Positions 8,483-17,741 of a DNA stretch of 64,000 nt are shown piece after piece. Origin of the DNA: Bacillota bacterium (GTDB taxonomy: Bacteria > Bacillota > Clostridia > Christensenellales > Christensenellaceae). The notes below the pieces were generated by a model. It did not search any database. It was not told the DNA's origin and was given only the letters and a program-made list of their open reading frames with translations. The position numbers and the translations under genes are program-made. Every line of letters begins with the position of its first letter. Position 1 is the first letter of the stretch. Where the stretch lies: the NCBI GenBank assembly GCA_023408315.1, contig JAEYKI010000013.1, forward strand, positions 1-64,000, given 5' to 3'.

Positions 8483-10831
8483 TTAGTAATATAGAAACTT
8501 CATGTCTTTTTCCAAATTTACACCGCGTTCGATATCATAAAAATCTTTGTCCAGCAAAAGCAAGTCAACATCCAAATTCATTAATGCACCTGCCTCATTC
8601 AATTTATCAATTTGATACTGGTATAGTGAGACTGTATATCGCGCCATCTTCCGCAGTATGGCTGTTTTTTCATAAAGATTTGCTTTTTGATATTTCTCCG
8701 CTAGTGCAGCGCCTTGATTGTATGGTATCAAAACACTGGTTGAGTTATTTTCTATAACACAAAAGTTTTCGCCTGCGGTTTGCAAAGCTTGAAGGTATTG
8801 TGGCGTCCTTTCACCATGATGAGTCCTGTTTTTATATGCATCTTTGCCTTTTTGATTAACAGATAGCAAATCATACAGATCGCAATTTTGTCCAATACTG
8901 TAATTCATTTCACCAGCGCGTTTATAAAAATATTCATTGTAATACCGATCCAAAGCCTTCTTACAGAGTAAATCCTCGTATTTCTCTTCAATAATCCGTT
9001 CTGTAATTCCAGTTCCGATTTTAATATCCGGCAATCTAGAAAGGTTTTCATCTGTTAAATTTATAATATAAACATCCCTCCCCTTAGGGTCTTCTCCGTG
9101 CCGGTTGCATCTCCCTGCTGCCTGTGCAATACTGTCTAGCCCCGCACATGCACGTACAACACAGCCAAAAGAAATATCCACACCTGCCTCTATAAGCTGG
9201 CTGCTGATGCATATAATAGGTTCATGCAATTTTATTTTTTCTTTCATTTCGTTAAGTTTTTCAATTCTGTGTGCCGGGCACATTAATGTACTCAGGTGAT
9301 AAAGCGTTACAGGGAGTCCACGCTCAGTTACACGCGCTTTGACTATACTAAATAGTTCTAAGACATTTTTCTTTGTATTCAGTATCACTAAACAATTTCC
9401 GTTGTCTTGCTGTTTTTCCAATACAAAATCCGCTAGAGATTCACAAGTATATTTTTTTGTAATAGGGATAATGTGTGTTCTATTAAGGGAGGTAAAATCA
9501 TTTTCCATATTTTGAACTAAATTTGAACCGGCTAAACGGATGCTATGCTCTACACAGTTCAATAAAGGCTGTGTTGCCGAACATAGTAAAACAGTTGACT
9601 TCCCAAATATAGATATAAAATTTACTGCATCATTAAACAGATTTACGCATTTAACAGGTAATGACTGAATTTCGTCAAAAATCAATACCGCATTTGCCAT
9701 GTTATGAAGTTTGCGAAGTTTGGATGCTTTCTCAGAAAATACACTTTCAAGAAACTGAACTGCTGTTGTAATCACAATTGGTGCATCCCACCGGTCTGTA
9801 AGCAATTTTATTTCTTGCACGCTTTCTTCATCTTCAGGCAGCACTAGATTGGAGTGGTGTTCTAAAACACGCATATCATCTGTAGTGAAACCCAAAGCCT
9901 CCCTTATAGTATCTGCAGTTTGCTCCAGAATAGATAAGTATGGGATTATATAAATAATCCGCTCCATCCCATGTATTCTGGCATGTTCCAGTGCAAAGCG
10001 AAGACTTGATAGCGTTTTTCCCCCTCCTGTTGGTACTTCCAATTGATAAATTCCTTGCAGACGGTTTGCGCCACGGTAACATTTTTCTGAAATTTGATGT
10101 CTTATTTGATCAATCGGCTTATTTGAATGTACGCTTTTTTGGACAAGATAGCTTTCTAAAATATTTAAATAATCATTCCAAGGCGGTTGAATCAAATTAG
10201 ATTCGCTTTTTGCCCCAATTTCAAAACAATATGCATTATACCTGTCAGCGTCCACTAAACATGAAAACAAATATTTTGTCAGCATATGAATCATAAATGC
10301 AATATTCAGTGTTTGAGAATGGCATATTTCAATAAAGTGCTGTAACTCACAATAAGCCTCTTCAAGCATAGCTTTTAAATCATTTGATTGGCAGCAATTT
10401 TTGGTGAACTTAGTTTTTACTTCTTCAAAATGCAAGTCGTTTGTATCTTGTGCGGATATTCGTTTGAGAAAAGGCATATCACCATCAGGTGAAAGTCCGT
10501 CCATTAATACACCATGATGACCAGCAATGCAAAGCCCAATCATTTCTGCAATAAAAGTAGCTCGTTTATCGCTTTCAATTGCTATTTCGAAAATATATTT
10601 GGCTCCTTGTGTTGAATGTACTATACTCCCCCGCTTTCTCTTGTTCTGCTCGTATAAATAAGCTAAAAATGCTTGAGAGTATTTACCCATATCATGCAGA
10701 AGTGATATGATACGAGCAGTTTGTGTAAATCCCATAATTTCAGCCCATTTTGAAGCTAACTCTGCCACTTCCACTAAATGCACAACAGTTGTCTGTTTAC
10801 GGTTATCATTTGTAATCCTTGATATGTACAC
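8483..10831 (-). CDS. cas3: CRISPR-associated helicase-nuclease Cas3 (HD + DExH)
   Basis: Cas3 is recruited by Cascade, unwinds target DNA and degrades it with its HD nuclease. The 782-residue protein has an N-terminal HD domain (His18; His46-Asp47 in SLLHDMGKYSQAF) and a superfamily 2 helicase domain. The helicase motifs are PTGGGKT at about 268-274, LIFDEIQSLP at about 382-391, SATQP, ISSQLIEAGVDISF and QAAGRCNRHG. All key motifs look intact. The start is GTG at 10831 with GGCGG seven bases upstream. It is the first gene of the cas operon. A candidate promoter, TTGCGA (10896-10901) and TATCCT (10874-10879) with a 16-bp spacer, lies just upstream. Confidence 0.96.
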   Translation of the reverse strand: MYISRITNDNRKQTTVVHLVEVAELASKWAEIMGFTQTARIISLLHDMGKYSQAFLAYLYEQNKRKRGSIVHSTQGAKYIFEIAIESDKRATFIAEMIGLCIAGHHGVLMDGLSPDGDMPFLKRISAQDTNDLHFEEVKTKFTKNCCQSNDLKAMLEEAYCELQHFIEICHSQTLNIAFMIHMLTKYLFSCLVDADRYNAYCFEIGAKSESNLIQPPWNDYLNILESYLVQKSVHSNKPIDQIRHQISEKCYRGANRLQGIYQLEVPTGGGKTLSSLRFALEHARIHGMERIIYIIPYLSILEQTADTIREALGFTTDDMRVLEHHSNLVLPEDEESVQEIKLLTDRWDAPIVITTAVQFLESVFSEKASKLRKLHNMANAVLIFDEIQSLPVKCVNLFNDAVNFISIFGKSTVLLCSATQPLLNCVEHSIRLAGSNLVQNMENDFTSLNRTHIIPITKKYTCESLADFVLEKQQDNGNCLVILNTKKNVLELFSIVKARVTERGLPVTLYHLSTLMCPAHRIEKLNEMKEKIKLHEPIICISSQLIEAGVDISFGCVVRACAGLDSIAQAAGRCNRHGEDPKGRDVYIINLTDENLSRLPDIKIGTGITERIIEEKYEDLLCKKALDRYYNEYFYKRAGEMNYSIGQNCDLYDLLSVNQKGKDAYKNRTHHGERTPQYLQALQTAGENFCVIENNSTSVLIPYNQGAALAEKYQKANLYEKTAILRKMARYTVSLYQYQIDKLNEAGALMNLDVDLLLLDKDFYDIERGVNLEKDMKFLYY

Positions 10832-11232
10832 ACTTATTCCGCCTTTTTTTATTTAAAACGTAAGTGCATCTTTAGGATAAATATTTGTATCAGCGTCGCA
10901 ATCATCCTTAATTCCTACTGTAAAAACGATAAAGTCTTGAATATCAAAAAATATTCACTAAAATATTTTTACTTAATTATATCAACTAGTTACATTTCAG
11001 TTATTCTCGTATTTACCAACGGACCAAATTTTGCTTAGCCAAACTGGCGATTATAGTCCATTACAGCCATAATACAAATGTGAACCTATAAATTAAACTC
11101 AATTATAATATAAGACATTTTCCATTATAATACAACAAAGAGTTTTTTTGATGTTTAAAAATCTTATAAATAAAAGCTCCTTGTGATTTGGCAACCCATA
11201 ATTTCACCTTTTTCAGATATCAATCAAATGCC
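10832..11232. other. AT-rich divergent intergenic region between cas3 and dinB
   Basis: No open frame of interest. It contains the candidate leftward cas promoter (TTGCGA/TATCCT, 10874-10901) and long A/T tracts with many TATAAT-like strings, so further promoters cannot be excluded. Nothing else is recognised. Confidence 0.5.
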
Positions 11233-11320
11233 GTTTCATATATGAAACATGCCAAATATTTACGTTGCACTTATGGTCTAAACTGCTATAATCATCATAC
11301 ACTATTTCAGAGGTGGTGAT
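11233..11320 (+). promoter_or_regulatory. dinB operon promoter with upstream 16-bp palindrome
   Basis: TTGCAC (11265-11270) and TATAAT (11287-11292) are separated by 16 bp, and an AGAGGTGGTGA ribosome binding site precedes the start codon. A perfect palindrome GTTTCATATATGAAAC (11233-11248) ends 16 bp before the -35 box. A decayed version, GTTTATATATGCAAC, occupies the same place in the duplicated promoter at about 840. It is a candidate operator. It is not the Firmicutes LexA consensus (GAAC-N4-GTTC). Confidence 0.65.
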
Positions 11321-11323
11321 TTG

Positions 11324-12616
11324 ATGCGAACGATACTCCATGTAGACCTAAACAATTTTTACGCTTCGGTAGAGTGTTTATACCGCCCGGAGCTGCGCGG
11401 CAAGCCTGTGGCGGTATGCGGGGACCCGGAATTGCGGCACGGTATCGTTCTGGCAAAGAATTATCCGGCAAAGGCAACGGGGATCACCACCGGCGAGGCC
11501 ATCTGGCAGGCAAAACAGAAATGCCCCGGCCTCGTTGTACTTCCGCCAAACTTTTCACTGTATCTGGAGTTCGCGCGGCATGCCCGCAAAATATATACCG
11601 ACTACGCAAGCCGCATTGAGCCTTTCGGCTTGGACGAAGCGTGGCTTGACGTGACCGGGAGCAAAACACTCTTTGGCGACGGTGAGGCAATCGCAAACCG
11701 CATCCGGGAGCGCATCAAATCCGAACTTGGCGTCACCGCTTCGGCGGGCGTCAGCTTCAACAAGGTGTTTGCAAAACTGGGATCAGATATGAAAAAACCG
11801 GATGCAACCACTGTAATCTCCGTGCTAAACTATAAAGAGAAGGTTTGGCCACTGCCCGTTCAGGAGCTTCTCTATGTGGGCCGCGCCACCCAGCGCAAGC
11901 TGAACCACAAATGTATATACACCATAGGCGATCTGGCGCAGGCCGACGCCAAAAACCTGGCTTACTCCCTGGGCAAGTGGGGCGCGGTGATCCACGACTT
12001 TGCAAACGGAAGGGATTGTTCCCAGGTTGCCAATTTCGGCGAAGAATCAATCATTAAGTCCATCGGCAACAGCACAACCACCCCTCGGAACCTTGTCTGC
12101 GCAAAGGATGTGCGCCTTGTATTCTATGTCCTGGCCGAGAGCGTCGCCGCCAGGCTCCGGGAACACGGCTTTGTATGCCGCACAGTGCAAATCCATATAC
12201 GGGACGCAAGCTTGCTTTCCTTTGAGCGGCAGGGCAAACTGACCAGGCCGACGAATTTATCAAACGATATCTTTCGCCTGGCGAATGAATTGTTCACAAA
12301 AAACTACAGGTGGAACGACCATATCCGTTCCCTGGGCCTGCGGGCCTGCGACCTTGCGCCGTCAAACCTGGCCGTACAAACCAGCCTGTTTTTGAATGAG
12401 GAACAACTGGCCAAACAACAAAGGCTGGAGGAAACGCTGGATACCCTGCGCCGCCGTTACGGTTACTACTGCCTGCAGCGCGCGGTAATGCTGGAAGACA
12501 AACCCCTGCACATCAACCCCAAGGACGATCATGTGATCCACCCCATCGTCCTGTTCAATGGGCCGCTGCCGGTGAGCGACTTTACTACAAACGAGACGGG
12601 CGGTGCTGACTCATGA
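11324..12616 (+). CDS. dinB: Y-family DNA polymerase (DinB/Pol IV type)
   Basis: Translesion polymerase that copies past damaged bases. The 430-residue protein starts MRTILHVDLNNFYASVE, with catalytic Asp8, and has the second acidic motif GLDEAWLDVTG. Further features are the thumb/helix-hairpin-helix region (ASAGVSFNKVFAKLGSDMKK) and a C-terminal little-finger domain. The ATG at 11324 is preferred over the TTG just before it because homologues begin MRTILHVD. It overlaps the next gene by four bases (ATGA), forming a dinB-orf88-SRAP operon. Broken copies of this gene lie at 934-1041 and 13732-14012, so this family has been duplicated and destroyed locally. Mobile-element and host versions of DinB cannot be told apart here. 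Confidence 0.93.
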   Translation: MRTILHVDLNNFYASVECLYRPELRGKPVAVCGDPELRHGIVLAKNYPAKATGITTGEAIWQAKQKCPGLVVLPPNFSLYLEFARHARKIYTDYASRIEPFGLDEAWLDVTGSKTLFGDGEAIANRIRERIKSELGVTASAGVSFNKVFAKLGSDMKKPDATTVISVLNYKEKVWPLPVQELLYVGRATQRKLNHKCIYTIGDLAQADAKNLAYSLGKWGAVIHDFANGRDCSQVANFGEESIIKSIGNSTTTPRNLVCAKDVRLVFYVLAESVAARLREHGFVCRTVQIHIRDASLLSFERQGKLTRPTNLSNDIFRLANELFTKNYRWNDHIRSLGLRACDLAPSNLAVQTSLFLNEEQLAKQQRLEETLDTLRRRYGYYCLQRAVMLEDKPLHINPKDDHVIHPIVLFNGPLPVSDFTTNETGGADS

Positions 12617-12879
12617 TCCGCCGGGTGCCTGATCCGTCAGAACATAAGGTATACGTGCAGGTTGCCGCCGTGTTCCAGACGGACGGACGGCTGCTGCCGG
12701 TATCCTTCGTATGGGAGGACGGCAGGCGGTATAAAATCGATCAGATACTGGATGTGGTGCGCGCGGCCAGCCTGAAGGCGGGCGGCATAGGCATGCGGTA
12801 CACCTGCATGGTGCAGGGGCGGGAAACCAACCTCTTTCTGGAGGAAGACCGTTGGTTCATGGAAAGGCGTGGTGAATAA
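12613..12879 (+). CDS. Conserved 88-residue protein of dinB operon, function unknown
   Basis: A small protein coupled by a four-base overlap to dinB upstream and overlapping the SRAP gene start downstream. It has an all-beta look, with VYVQVAAVFQTDGRLLPVSF followed by WEDGRRYKIDQI and a C-terminal RETNLFLEEDRWFME. I recall small genes of this kind next to Y-family polymerases in Clostridia, but do not know a function. The context suggests a DNA-damage role, perhaps as a polymerase accessory factor; that is inference. A decayed copy of its 3' half, joined to the SRAP start, lies on the minus strand at 20010-20140, so the gene pair was duplicated as a unit. Confidence 0.8.
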   Translation: MIRRVPDPSEHKVYVQVAAVFQTDGRLLPVSFVWEDGRRYKIDQILDVVRAASLKAGGIGMRYTCMVQGRETNLFLEEDRWFMERRGE

Positions 12880-13496
12880 TGTGCGGCAGATATGCCATTG
12901 AATGCGAGGAAGAGAATATATTTTTAAAGGAAATACTGGAGGAAATCAACCGCCGGTATGCGGAAAATCCCATTCTTGACCGCATGAAGACGGGTGAAAT
13001 ATTCCCGACGGAAACGGTTCCCATCCTGGCCCTGGAAAAAGAAAAGGCAACCCCTGTACTGATGAACTGGGGATTTCCGCGGCCAGGGGCCAGTGGCGTG
13101 GTAATCAACGCGCGGGCCGAAACCGTTATGGAGAAGCACATGTTCCGCTCCTCCGTGCTCTCCCGGCGCTGTGTGGTGCCGTCCACCGGGTTTTATGAAT
13201 GGCAGCAGGTCCCCGGCCAAAAGAAAAAGGACAAATATCTCCTGCGCACACCTTCCGGCCCCATGTTGTATATGGCCGGGTTATATAACCTTTTCCCAGG
13301 CGGTCAGGGCGGCCGGACGCCGGGGTTTGTGATTGTCACAATTGCGGCGAACGAATGGGTATCCCCCATTCACAACCGCATGCCACTTATTCTAAACACG
13401 GAAGAATCCGAGGCCTGGCTGAGGGACGTTACGTTTGCATCCAAAGCCCTGCTGGAACCGTGTCATGCTCCATTACTATTAATGCAAGCAAATTAA
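12879..13496 (+). CDS. SRAP-domain protein (HMCES/YedK family)
   Basis: SRAP proteins crosslink covalently through Cys2 to abasic sites in single-stranded DNA and protect them from strand breakage. The 205-residue protein begins MCGRYAIE, exposing Cys2 after Met removal. It has the other family residues: Asn in VVINARAETV, Glu in STGFYEWQQV and His in SPIHNRMPLIL. Cotranscription with the translesion polymerase fits a damage-tolerance operon. The start codon overlaps the stop of the 88-residue gene. A strong terminator follows. All catalytic positions are present, so it should be active. Confidence 0.95.
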   Translation: MCGRYAIECEEENIFLKEILEEINRRYAENPILDRMKTGEIFPTETVPILALEKEKATPVLMNWGFPRPGASGVVINARAETVMEKHMFRSSVLSRRCVVPSTGFYEWQQVPGQKKKDKYLLRTPSGPMLYMAGLYNLFPGGQGGRTPGFVIVTIAANEWVSPIHNRMPLILNTEESEAWLRDVTFASKALLEPCHAPLLLMQAN

Positions 13497-13540
13497 AAAG
13501 CCCCCAGAGCCGAGAAATTCTCTGCTCTGGGGGCTTATAA
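13497..13540 (+). terminator. Terminator of the dinB operon
   Basis: AAGCCCCCAGAGC and GCTCTGGGGGCTT form a perfect 13-bp stem immediately after the SRAP stop codon. The T tract is weak, and the hairpin may also serve leftward transcription. Confidence 0.75.
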
Positions 13541-13560
13541 TCATTTGTATAAATATGTCC

Positions 13561-13731
13561 TTATCTTTCCATCTCATCACCACGTAGAATGTTCGAGCCC
13601 TCAATACTGCATGGTTCATCCCGCTCCAGGACACGTTCATCACCGTACTGACGCGGGTAAAAGATCACCCCCCGCGCAATAACCTCAGTCACGTACCGGC
13701 GCACACCCTGCGCGTCAAGTATATATATTTT
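13561..13731 (-). pseudogene. ssb remnant (C-terminal third)
   Basis: On the minus strand this encodes DAQGVRRYVTEVIARGVIF and ends DEMER-stop. It is a diverged copy of the last ~53 codons of the ssb gene at 21671-22063. The 5' part is missing and the reading frame enters the adjacent dinB fragment. It lies convergent to the SRAP gene. Confidence 0.85.
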
Positions 13732-14012
13732 CACTCTTTGGCGACGGTGAGTCAATCGCAAACCGCATCCGGGAGCGCATCAAATCCGAACTTGGCGTCA
13801 CCGCTTCGGCTGGTGTCAGCTTCAACAAGGTATTTGCAAAACTGGGCAGTGACATGAAAAAGCCTAATGCAACCACTGTAATCTCCGTGCTAAACTATAA
13901 AGAGAAGGTCTGGCCGCTGCCCGTTCAGGAGTTGCTCTATGTGGGCAGCGCCACGTAGCGCAAGCTGAACCACAAATGTATCTATACCATGGGCGATCTC
14001 GCGCAGGCCAAC
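13732..14012 (+). pseudogene. dinB remnant (middle part)
   Basis: Nucleotide similarity to 11667-11947 of dinB is high from CACTCTTTGGCGACGG to GCGCAGGCCAAC. The frame is broken by a TAG at 13957 replacing a sense codon (GCCACGTAGCGC against GCCACCCAGCGC), and both ends are missing. It abuts the ssb remnant, giving a junction of two unrelated fragments, which points to repeated recombination here. Confidence 0.9.
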
Positions 14013-14260
14013 TTTTTGAACATTGAAAATCTGCGGCAAATTTATAGATCATCTTTACATAACATTTATCATGAAAGTTAATTTGTTATCCGCTAAGCGC
14101 ACACAATTATGTTCAGAGGGGCTCTCCACGACAATTCTTAGTTCAATGCTTTTCAAAAATGTTTTTACTTTTCAAATGACTGTGTCCTTTCCCCTGATAT
14201 ATTACCAAATTCGTTCTGGAGTCTGTTCCGCTCATTTAGGAGTGAAAATTAATTTATATA
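14013..14260. other. Intergenic stretch without recognised genes
   Basis: AT-rich sequence between the dinB remnant and the terminator of the collagen-like gene. Short open frames have no convincing ribosome binding site or similarity. I see nothing else in it. Confidence 0.4.
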
Positions 14261-14294
14261 AAAAGATGGTTGGCTATTCTGTCTACCATCTTTA
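14261..14294 (-). terminator. Terminator downstream of the collagen-like gene pair
   Basis: On the minus strand AAGATGGT and ACCATCTT form a stem followed by TTTTATA, about 50 bp after the stop of the gene ending at 14342. Confidence 0.65.
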
Positions 14295-14341
14295 AATATT
14301 AAAAACTTCTATCTATTAAACAATTATAGGTTAACTCATTA

Positions 14342-15460
14342 TCAGCTTAACCGAATGATCATCAGCGAGGCCCCGCAAGCATTGTTAAGCAAGGTTGCCG
14401 CACCAACTAGTAATGGCGCGAACATCTGAAGCGAAACGGTTGCGCCTACCGCCAGGTCAATTTCTATTTCGTTTTCATAGCTAGATACGGAGACCACCGG
14501 CGTTATGGTTGAGGCGGTATTTGCTACCCCATTAATCATAAGCCTGGAACCCAGTAATAGTGACGCCGTGGTATTAATATTATACGAAAGCCTGTAGCGC
14601 CCAAACGTATTGATCGTAAATACAGTATTCGCTCCATTTACCGTGATGTCTGCCGATAAAAGCTGTGCGTTGGGTAAAGGAATATTGGTGCCAGCCACTA
14701 CAACTGTAATCAGGGGACCTGACGTGTTAGCCGCATAACCTGCTGTAGCCGTGGGATTCGGGCCTGTAGCGCCTGTCGCTCCAGTTGCTCCGGTAGAACC
14801 GATTGAGCCCGCCGCACCCGTCGCGCCACCGGAACCGTTTGCCCCAGTTGCTCCTACAGAGCCTGTTGCGCCCGTGGGGCCGCTTGGCCCAGTTGATCCT
14901 GTCGTGCCAATTGCGCCTGTCGCGCCTGTTGCGCCCGTTGCGCCTGTCGCGCCCGTTGCGCCCGTTGCGCCTGTTGTGCCTGTTGGACCGGTTCCGCCTG
15001 TGGTTCCTTGTGCGCCCACTACGCCGGCGGCGCCAACACTACCCGTAACACCTGCCCCGCCAGTTGCGCCCGTCGCGCCTGTCGCACCGGTTATACCGGT
15101 ATCACCTGTTGCGCCTGTTGCTGGCCCTGTCGGACCGGTTGCGCCCGTCGCGCCCGTTGGACCTGTTATTACAGGAGCGCTCAGCGCCGCTGCCAGTTTT
15201 GAGTTCATCATAAACTGGCCTTGCACCGTACTGTCCAATATATTGTGAACACTGTCGTTTACAGAAATTACGTCGTCCAGAGTGGCATTGCCCCCCGTCA
15301 ACCCAGGCAGTGTTCCCAATACAAACTGCAGCTTTTCTCCTTCCGCGTTGAAGATATGGCTTAATCCAAGTTCCTCCAACGCTATGGAGGCTATAACCAT
15401 ATTAATTGCGTCTCCTCTTGAGATGGGAGGGCTTATGGCTGGAAAGGTCGGTTGAGACAT
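14342..15460 (-). CDS. Collagen-like spore-surface protein (BclA type)
   Basis: A 372-residue protein in three parts. Residues 1-100 are a conserved head (ITRxxAI, EELGLSHIFNAEGEKLQFVLG) shared with three other proteins in this window. Residues about 100-240 are Gly-X-Y triplets, mostly Gly-Ala-Thr and Gly-Pro-Thr, which would form a collagen triple helix and carry O-glycans on Thr. Residues about 245-372 are a beta-rich tail (VNGANTVFTINTFGRYRLSY) resembling the trimeric C1q/TNF-like cap of BclA. There is no signal peptide, as expected for a protein assembled from the mother cell. The likely role is a filament of the exosporium or outer coat. The triplet DNA is repetitive and prone to length change. 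It follows 15473-16582 by 12 bp and is probably cotranscribed. Confidence 0.85.
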   Translation of the reverse strand: MSQPTFPAISPPISRGDAINMVIASIALEELGLSHIFNAEGEKLQFVLGTLPGLTGGNATLDDVISVNDSVHNILDSTVQGQFMMNSKLAAALSAPVITGPTGATGATGPTGPATGATGDTGITGATGATGATGGAGVTGSVGAAGVVGAQGTTGGTGPTGTTGATGATGATGATGATGATGAIGTTGSTGPSGPTGATGSVGATGANGSGGATGAAGSIGSTGATGATGATGPNPTATAGYAANTSGPLITVVVAGTNIPLPNAQLLSADITVNGANTVFTINTFGRYRLSYNINTTASLLLGSRLMINGVANTASTITPVVSVSSYENEIEIDLAVGATVSLQMFAPLLVGAATLLNNACGASLMIIRLS

Positions 15461-15472
15461 TATCCATCCCCC

Positions 15473-16582
15473 CTAGCTCAAACGTATGATCGTTAAAGAT
15501 GCGCCTGCGGAACTGCCAAGCAAAACGGCAGCACCCGCCAATCCGAATAACTGGAGAGATACCGTATCTCCCGCCGACATATCCAGCAGAATTTCGTTTG
15601 AAAATCCAGATAAGCCAATCAGGGGTATAATTGACGATTGTGTGTTTGCGCTTCCGTTAATTAAAAGCCTTGTTCCCATAATCAGGGAAGCGGTGGTGTT
15701 CACATGATAAGATAAACGGTACCGTCCGGCAGAACCAATTGTAAACGTATCATTTGCTCCATTTACAGTAATGCCCGAAAGCAACTGTGAGTTGGGCAGA
15801 GGAACCAGAACACCGACTATCGTCACGGTAATCGATGCCCCTGTCAAGTTTGCGGCAAAAGCGGTTGTTGCGGTAACATTTGTGCCTGTCTGACCCGTTG
15901 CGCCCGTTGCACCTGTCGTGCCCGTTGCGCCTGTAGCACCAGTTGCGCCAGTTGCGCCTGTCGGACCCGTTGCGCCTGTCGGGCCCGCCGAGCCTGTCGC
16001 ACCAACTGAACCAGTTGCACCTGTCGCGCCTGCCGCGCCTATTGCACCCGCTGCACCTGTTGCACCCGTTGCACCTCCCGTTCCGGTTGCACCCGTCGGA
16101 CCCGTTACGCCTGTCGGACCCGTTGCGCCTGTCGGGCCTGCCGGGCCTGTTGAGCCTGTTGCGCCTGCCGCACCTATTGCGCCTGTTGCGCCTGTCGCAC
16201 CTGTTGCACCCGTTGCGCCTGTTGCGCCAGTTGCACCTCCCGCAGGGCCTGTGGGGCCTGTTGCACCCGTTACGCCCGTTGCACCTTGCAGCTCGGAAGA
16301 CGAAAGAGCACTTTGCATTTTTGTTTTAAAAAACAGAAGATTCTGGGCTACACCGTCCAATACAGATCTGACACTGTCATTGGTATCAAGAACATCTTGT
16401 ACCGTTGCGGGCGGTCCGCTCAACCCCGGAATGGTGCCTAATACATACTGAATTTTTTCGCCTTCCGCATTGAGTATATGGCTTAATCCAAGCTCCTCAT
16501 AAGCGATAGATGCAATGATTTGGCTAATTGCGTCGTCACGGGTTAGAGGAGGGCTTATGGTTGGAAAACTGGGTTGTGACAT
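15473..16582 (-). CDS. Collagen-like spore-surface protein (BclA type)
   Basis: A 369-residue paralogue of the preceding protein with the same plan: head (FPTISPPLTRDDAISQIIAS, EELGLSHILNAEGEKIQYVLG), a triplet region at about 104-245 dominated by GAT/GPT, and a beta-rich cap (TVNGANDTFTIGSAGRYRLSY) ending SLTIIRLS. The tail is close to that of its neighbour, so the pair probably arose by tandem duplication and may form mixed trimers. A GGAGG-type site precedes the ATG. The glycosyltransferase gene at 16638 lies just upstream on the same strand and is a good candidate to modify the threonines. Spore localisation is inferred from family knowledge. Confidence 0.85.
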   Translation of the reverse strand: MSQPSFPTISPPLTRDDAISQIIASIAYEELGLSHILNAEGEKIQYVLGTIPGLSGPPATVQDVLDTNDSVRSVLDGVAQNLLFFKTKMQSALSSSELQGATGVTGATGPTGPAGGATGATGATGATGATGATGAIGAAGATGSTGPAGPTGATGPTGVTGPTGATGTGGATGATGAAGAIGAAGATGATGSVGATGSAGPTGATGPTGATGATGATGATGTTGATGATGQTGTNVTATTAFAANLTGASITVTIVGVLVPLPNSQLLSGITVNGANDTFTIGSAGRYRLSYHVNTTASLIMGTRLLINGSANTQSSIIPLIGLSGFSNEILLDMSAGDTVSLQLFGLAGAAVLLGSSAGASLTIIRLS

Positions 16583-16637
16583 TTTATTACCTCCTAAATG
16601 GTTTAAAATTTATGTAACCATTCTTTCGGCCAAATGG

Positions 16638-17741
16638 TCAGCCTGCTGAATTTTCCAATACCTTCCGTCTTTCATCAGCCCGCTCAAATTTTGGGTGCAA
16701 CGCCAGCACTTGACGGTAAGCTTCCAATGCCGCTGTATTTTTTTGCTGTTTTTCATAACATTGTCCCAATTGAAAGAGGGCCTTAAAGCTTCCTACCCCT
16801 GTTCGGATCAAATAGCGCGGGTCTGATTCTCCCAAAACGAGAGCATAAATGAAGGCACGCGTCGCTTCATCATACCGGCCTAAGCCGTACAATATTTTGC
16901 CTTTATAATAATGCAGATCCACATAATCCGGATAAAGGCTTAGGGCCTTTTCTATTGCGGGATACGCTTCTTCAAATTTTTTTTGTTCCACTAATATATC
17001 ATATTTCAGTTTGTAAGCAAGCGAAGGCGGGACGACACCCTTCTGAACAAATTCCAGGATTACCTCGTTTACTGTTTGCAGCGCTTGCTCCAATTCGCCT
17101 AGCCTGTAAAGCTCGGCCGCCATATGGTATTCCAACCAGGCGTTGTCTGGTTCCCGCTCCCTCTGCCGTACAAGCGCCTCCATATTGCGTTGCGCTTTAT
17201 ATGCCTGTGCACTTTGCATATATCCGTAATGCCCGATATAAAAAAAAGGCGTTGGCTCCATTTGAACGGTTTCTATTAAAGAGCTGATATCTAATTGCTC
17301 ATGAATTGGACCAACGAAGCGCAGACCAATACCGTTTTTGAACAACCGGAACCCTGTGGAACGATAAGAGTTGTATGCGTCTGCCGGCTTATCCCCGCAA
17401 TAGTGCAAGAGCCTGGTGCATACCAGATCCGGATTTTGGACCTCCAGCATGTTTTGCAGGGCCGCAAAATCCAGCATGCAGAGTTCTTCATCCGCATCCA
17501 TCCAGAGTATCCAGTCTCCCGATGCTTTTTTCAAGCCGAAATTGCGCGCTGCGGAAAAATCATCTGACCAGTCAAAATTGTAGACCTTTGCGCCCAGCGA
17601 CTCACAGATCCCGCGGGTGCCATCTTGAGATCCTGCATCTATTATTACCATTTCGTACACATGGCTGCGTGCGCTTTCAATACAGCGCCGTATATTTTGC
17701 TCCTCATCTTTTACGATCATGCACAAACTTATTTTGGGCAT
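16638..17741 (-). CDS. Family 2 glycosyltransferase with TPR repeats
   Basis: A 367-residue protein. Residues 1-~100 are a GT-A fold of the WaaE/SunS-like family 2 group: ISLCMIVKDEEQNIRRCIES, DAGSQDGTRGICESLGAKVY, and the metal-binding DxD in ILWMDADEEL. The C-terminal half contains tetratricopeptide-like helices (ALSLYPDYVDLHYYKGKILYGLGRYDEA, cited as the clearest unit, here by its ends). Such enzymes attach sugars to proteins or peptides, with the TPRs holding the acceptor. It lies directly upstream of two collagen-like genes on the same strand and divergent from a second, similar transferase. O-glycosylation of the collagen-like Thr residues is therefore the likely job, though not proven. 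Confidence 0.85.
   Translation of the reverse strand: MPKISLCMIVKDEEQNIRRCIESARSHVYEMVIIDAGSQDGTRGICESLGAKVYNFDWSDDFSAARNFGLKKASGDWILWMDADEELCMLDFAALQNMLEVQNPDLVCTRLLHYCGDKPADAYNSYRSTGFRLFKNGIGLRFVGPIHEQLDISSLIETVQMEPTPFFYIGHYGYMQSAQAYKAQRNMEALVRQREREPDNAWLEYHMAAELYRLGELEQALQTVNEVILEFVQKGVVPPSLAYKLKYDILVEQKKFEEAYPAIEKALSLYPDYVDLHYYKGKILYGLGRYDEATRAFIYALVLGESDPRYLIRTGVGSFKALFQLGQCYEKQQKNTAALEAYRQVLALHPKFERADERRKVLENSAG

Noticed and set aside
11233..11320. LexA (SOS) box at the dinB promoter
   Set aside because: No GAAC-N4-GTTC motif is present; only the unrelated palindrome is seen.
14751..16451. Plus-strand frames rich in PVAPVAP
   Set aside because: Antisense shadows of the collagen triplet DNA; no ribosome binding site and no plausible protein.
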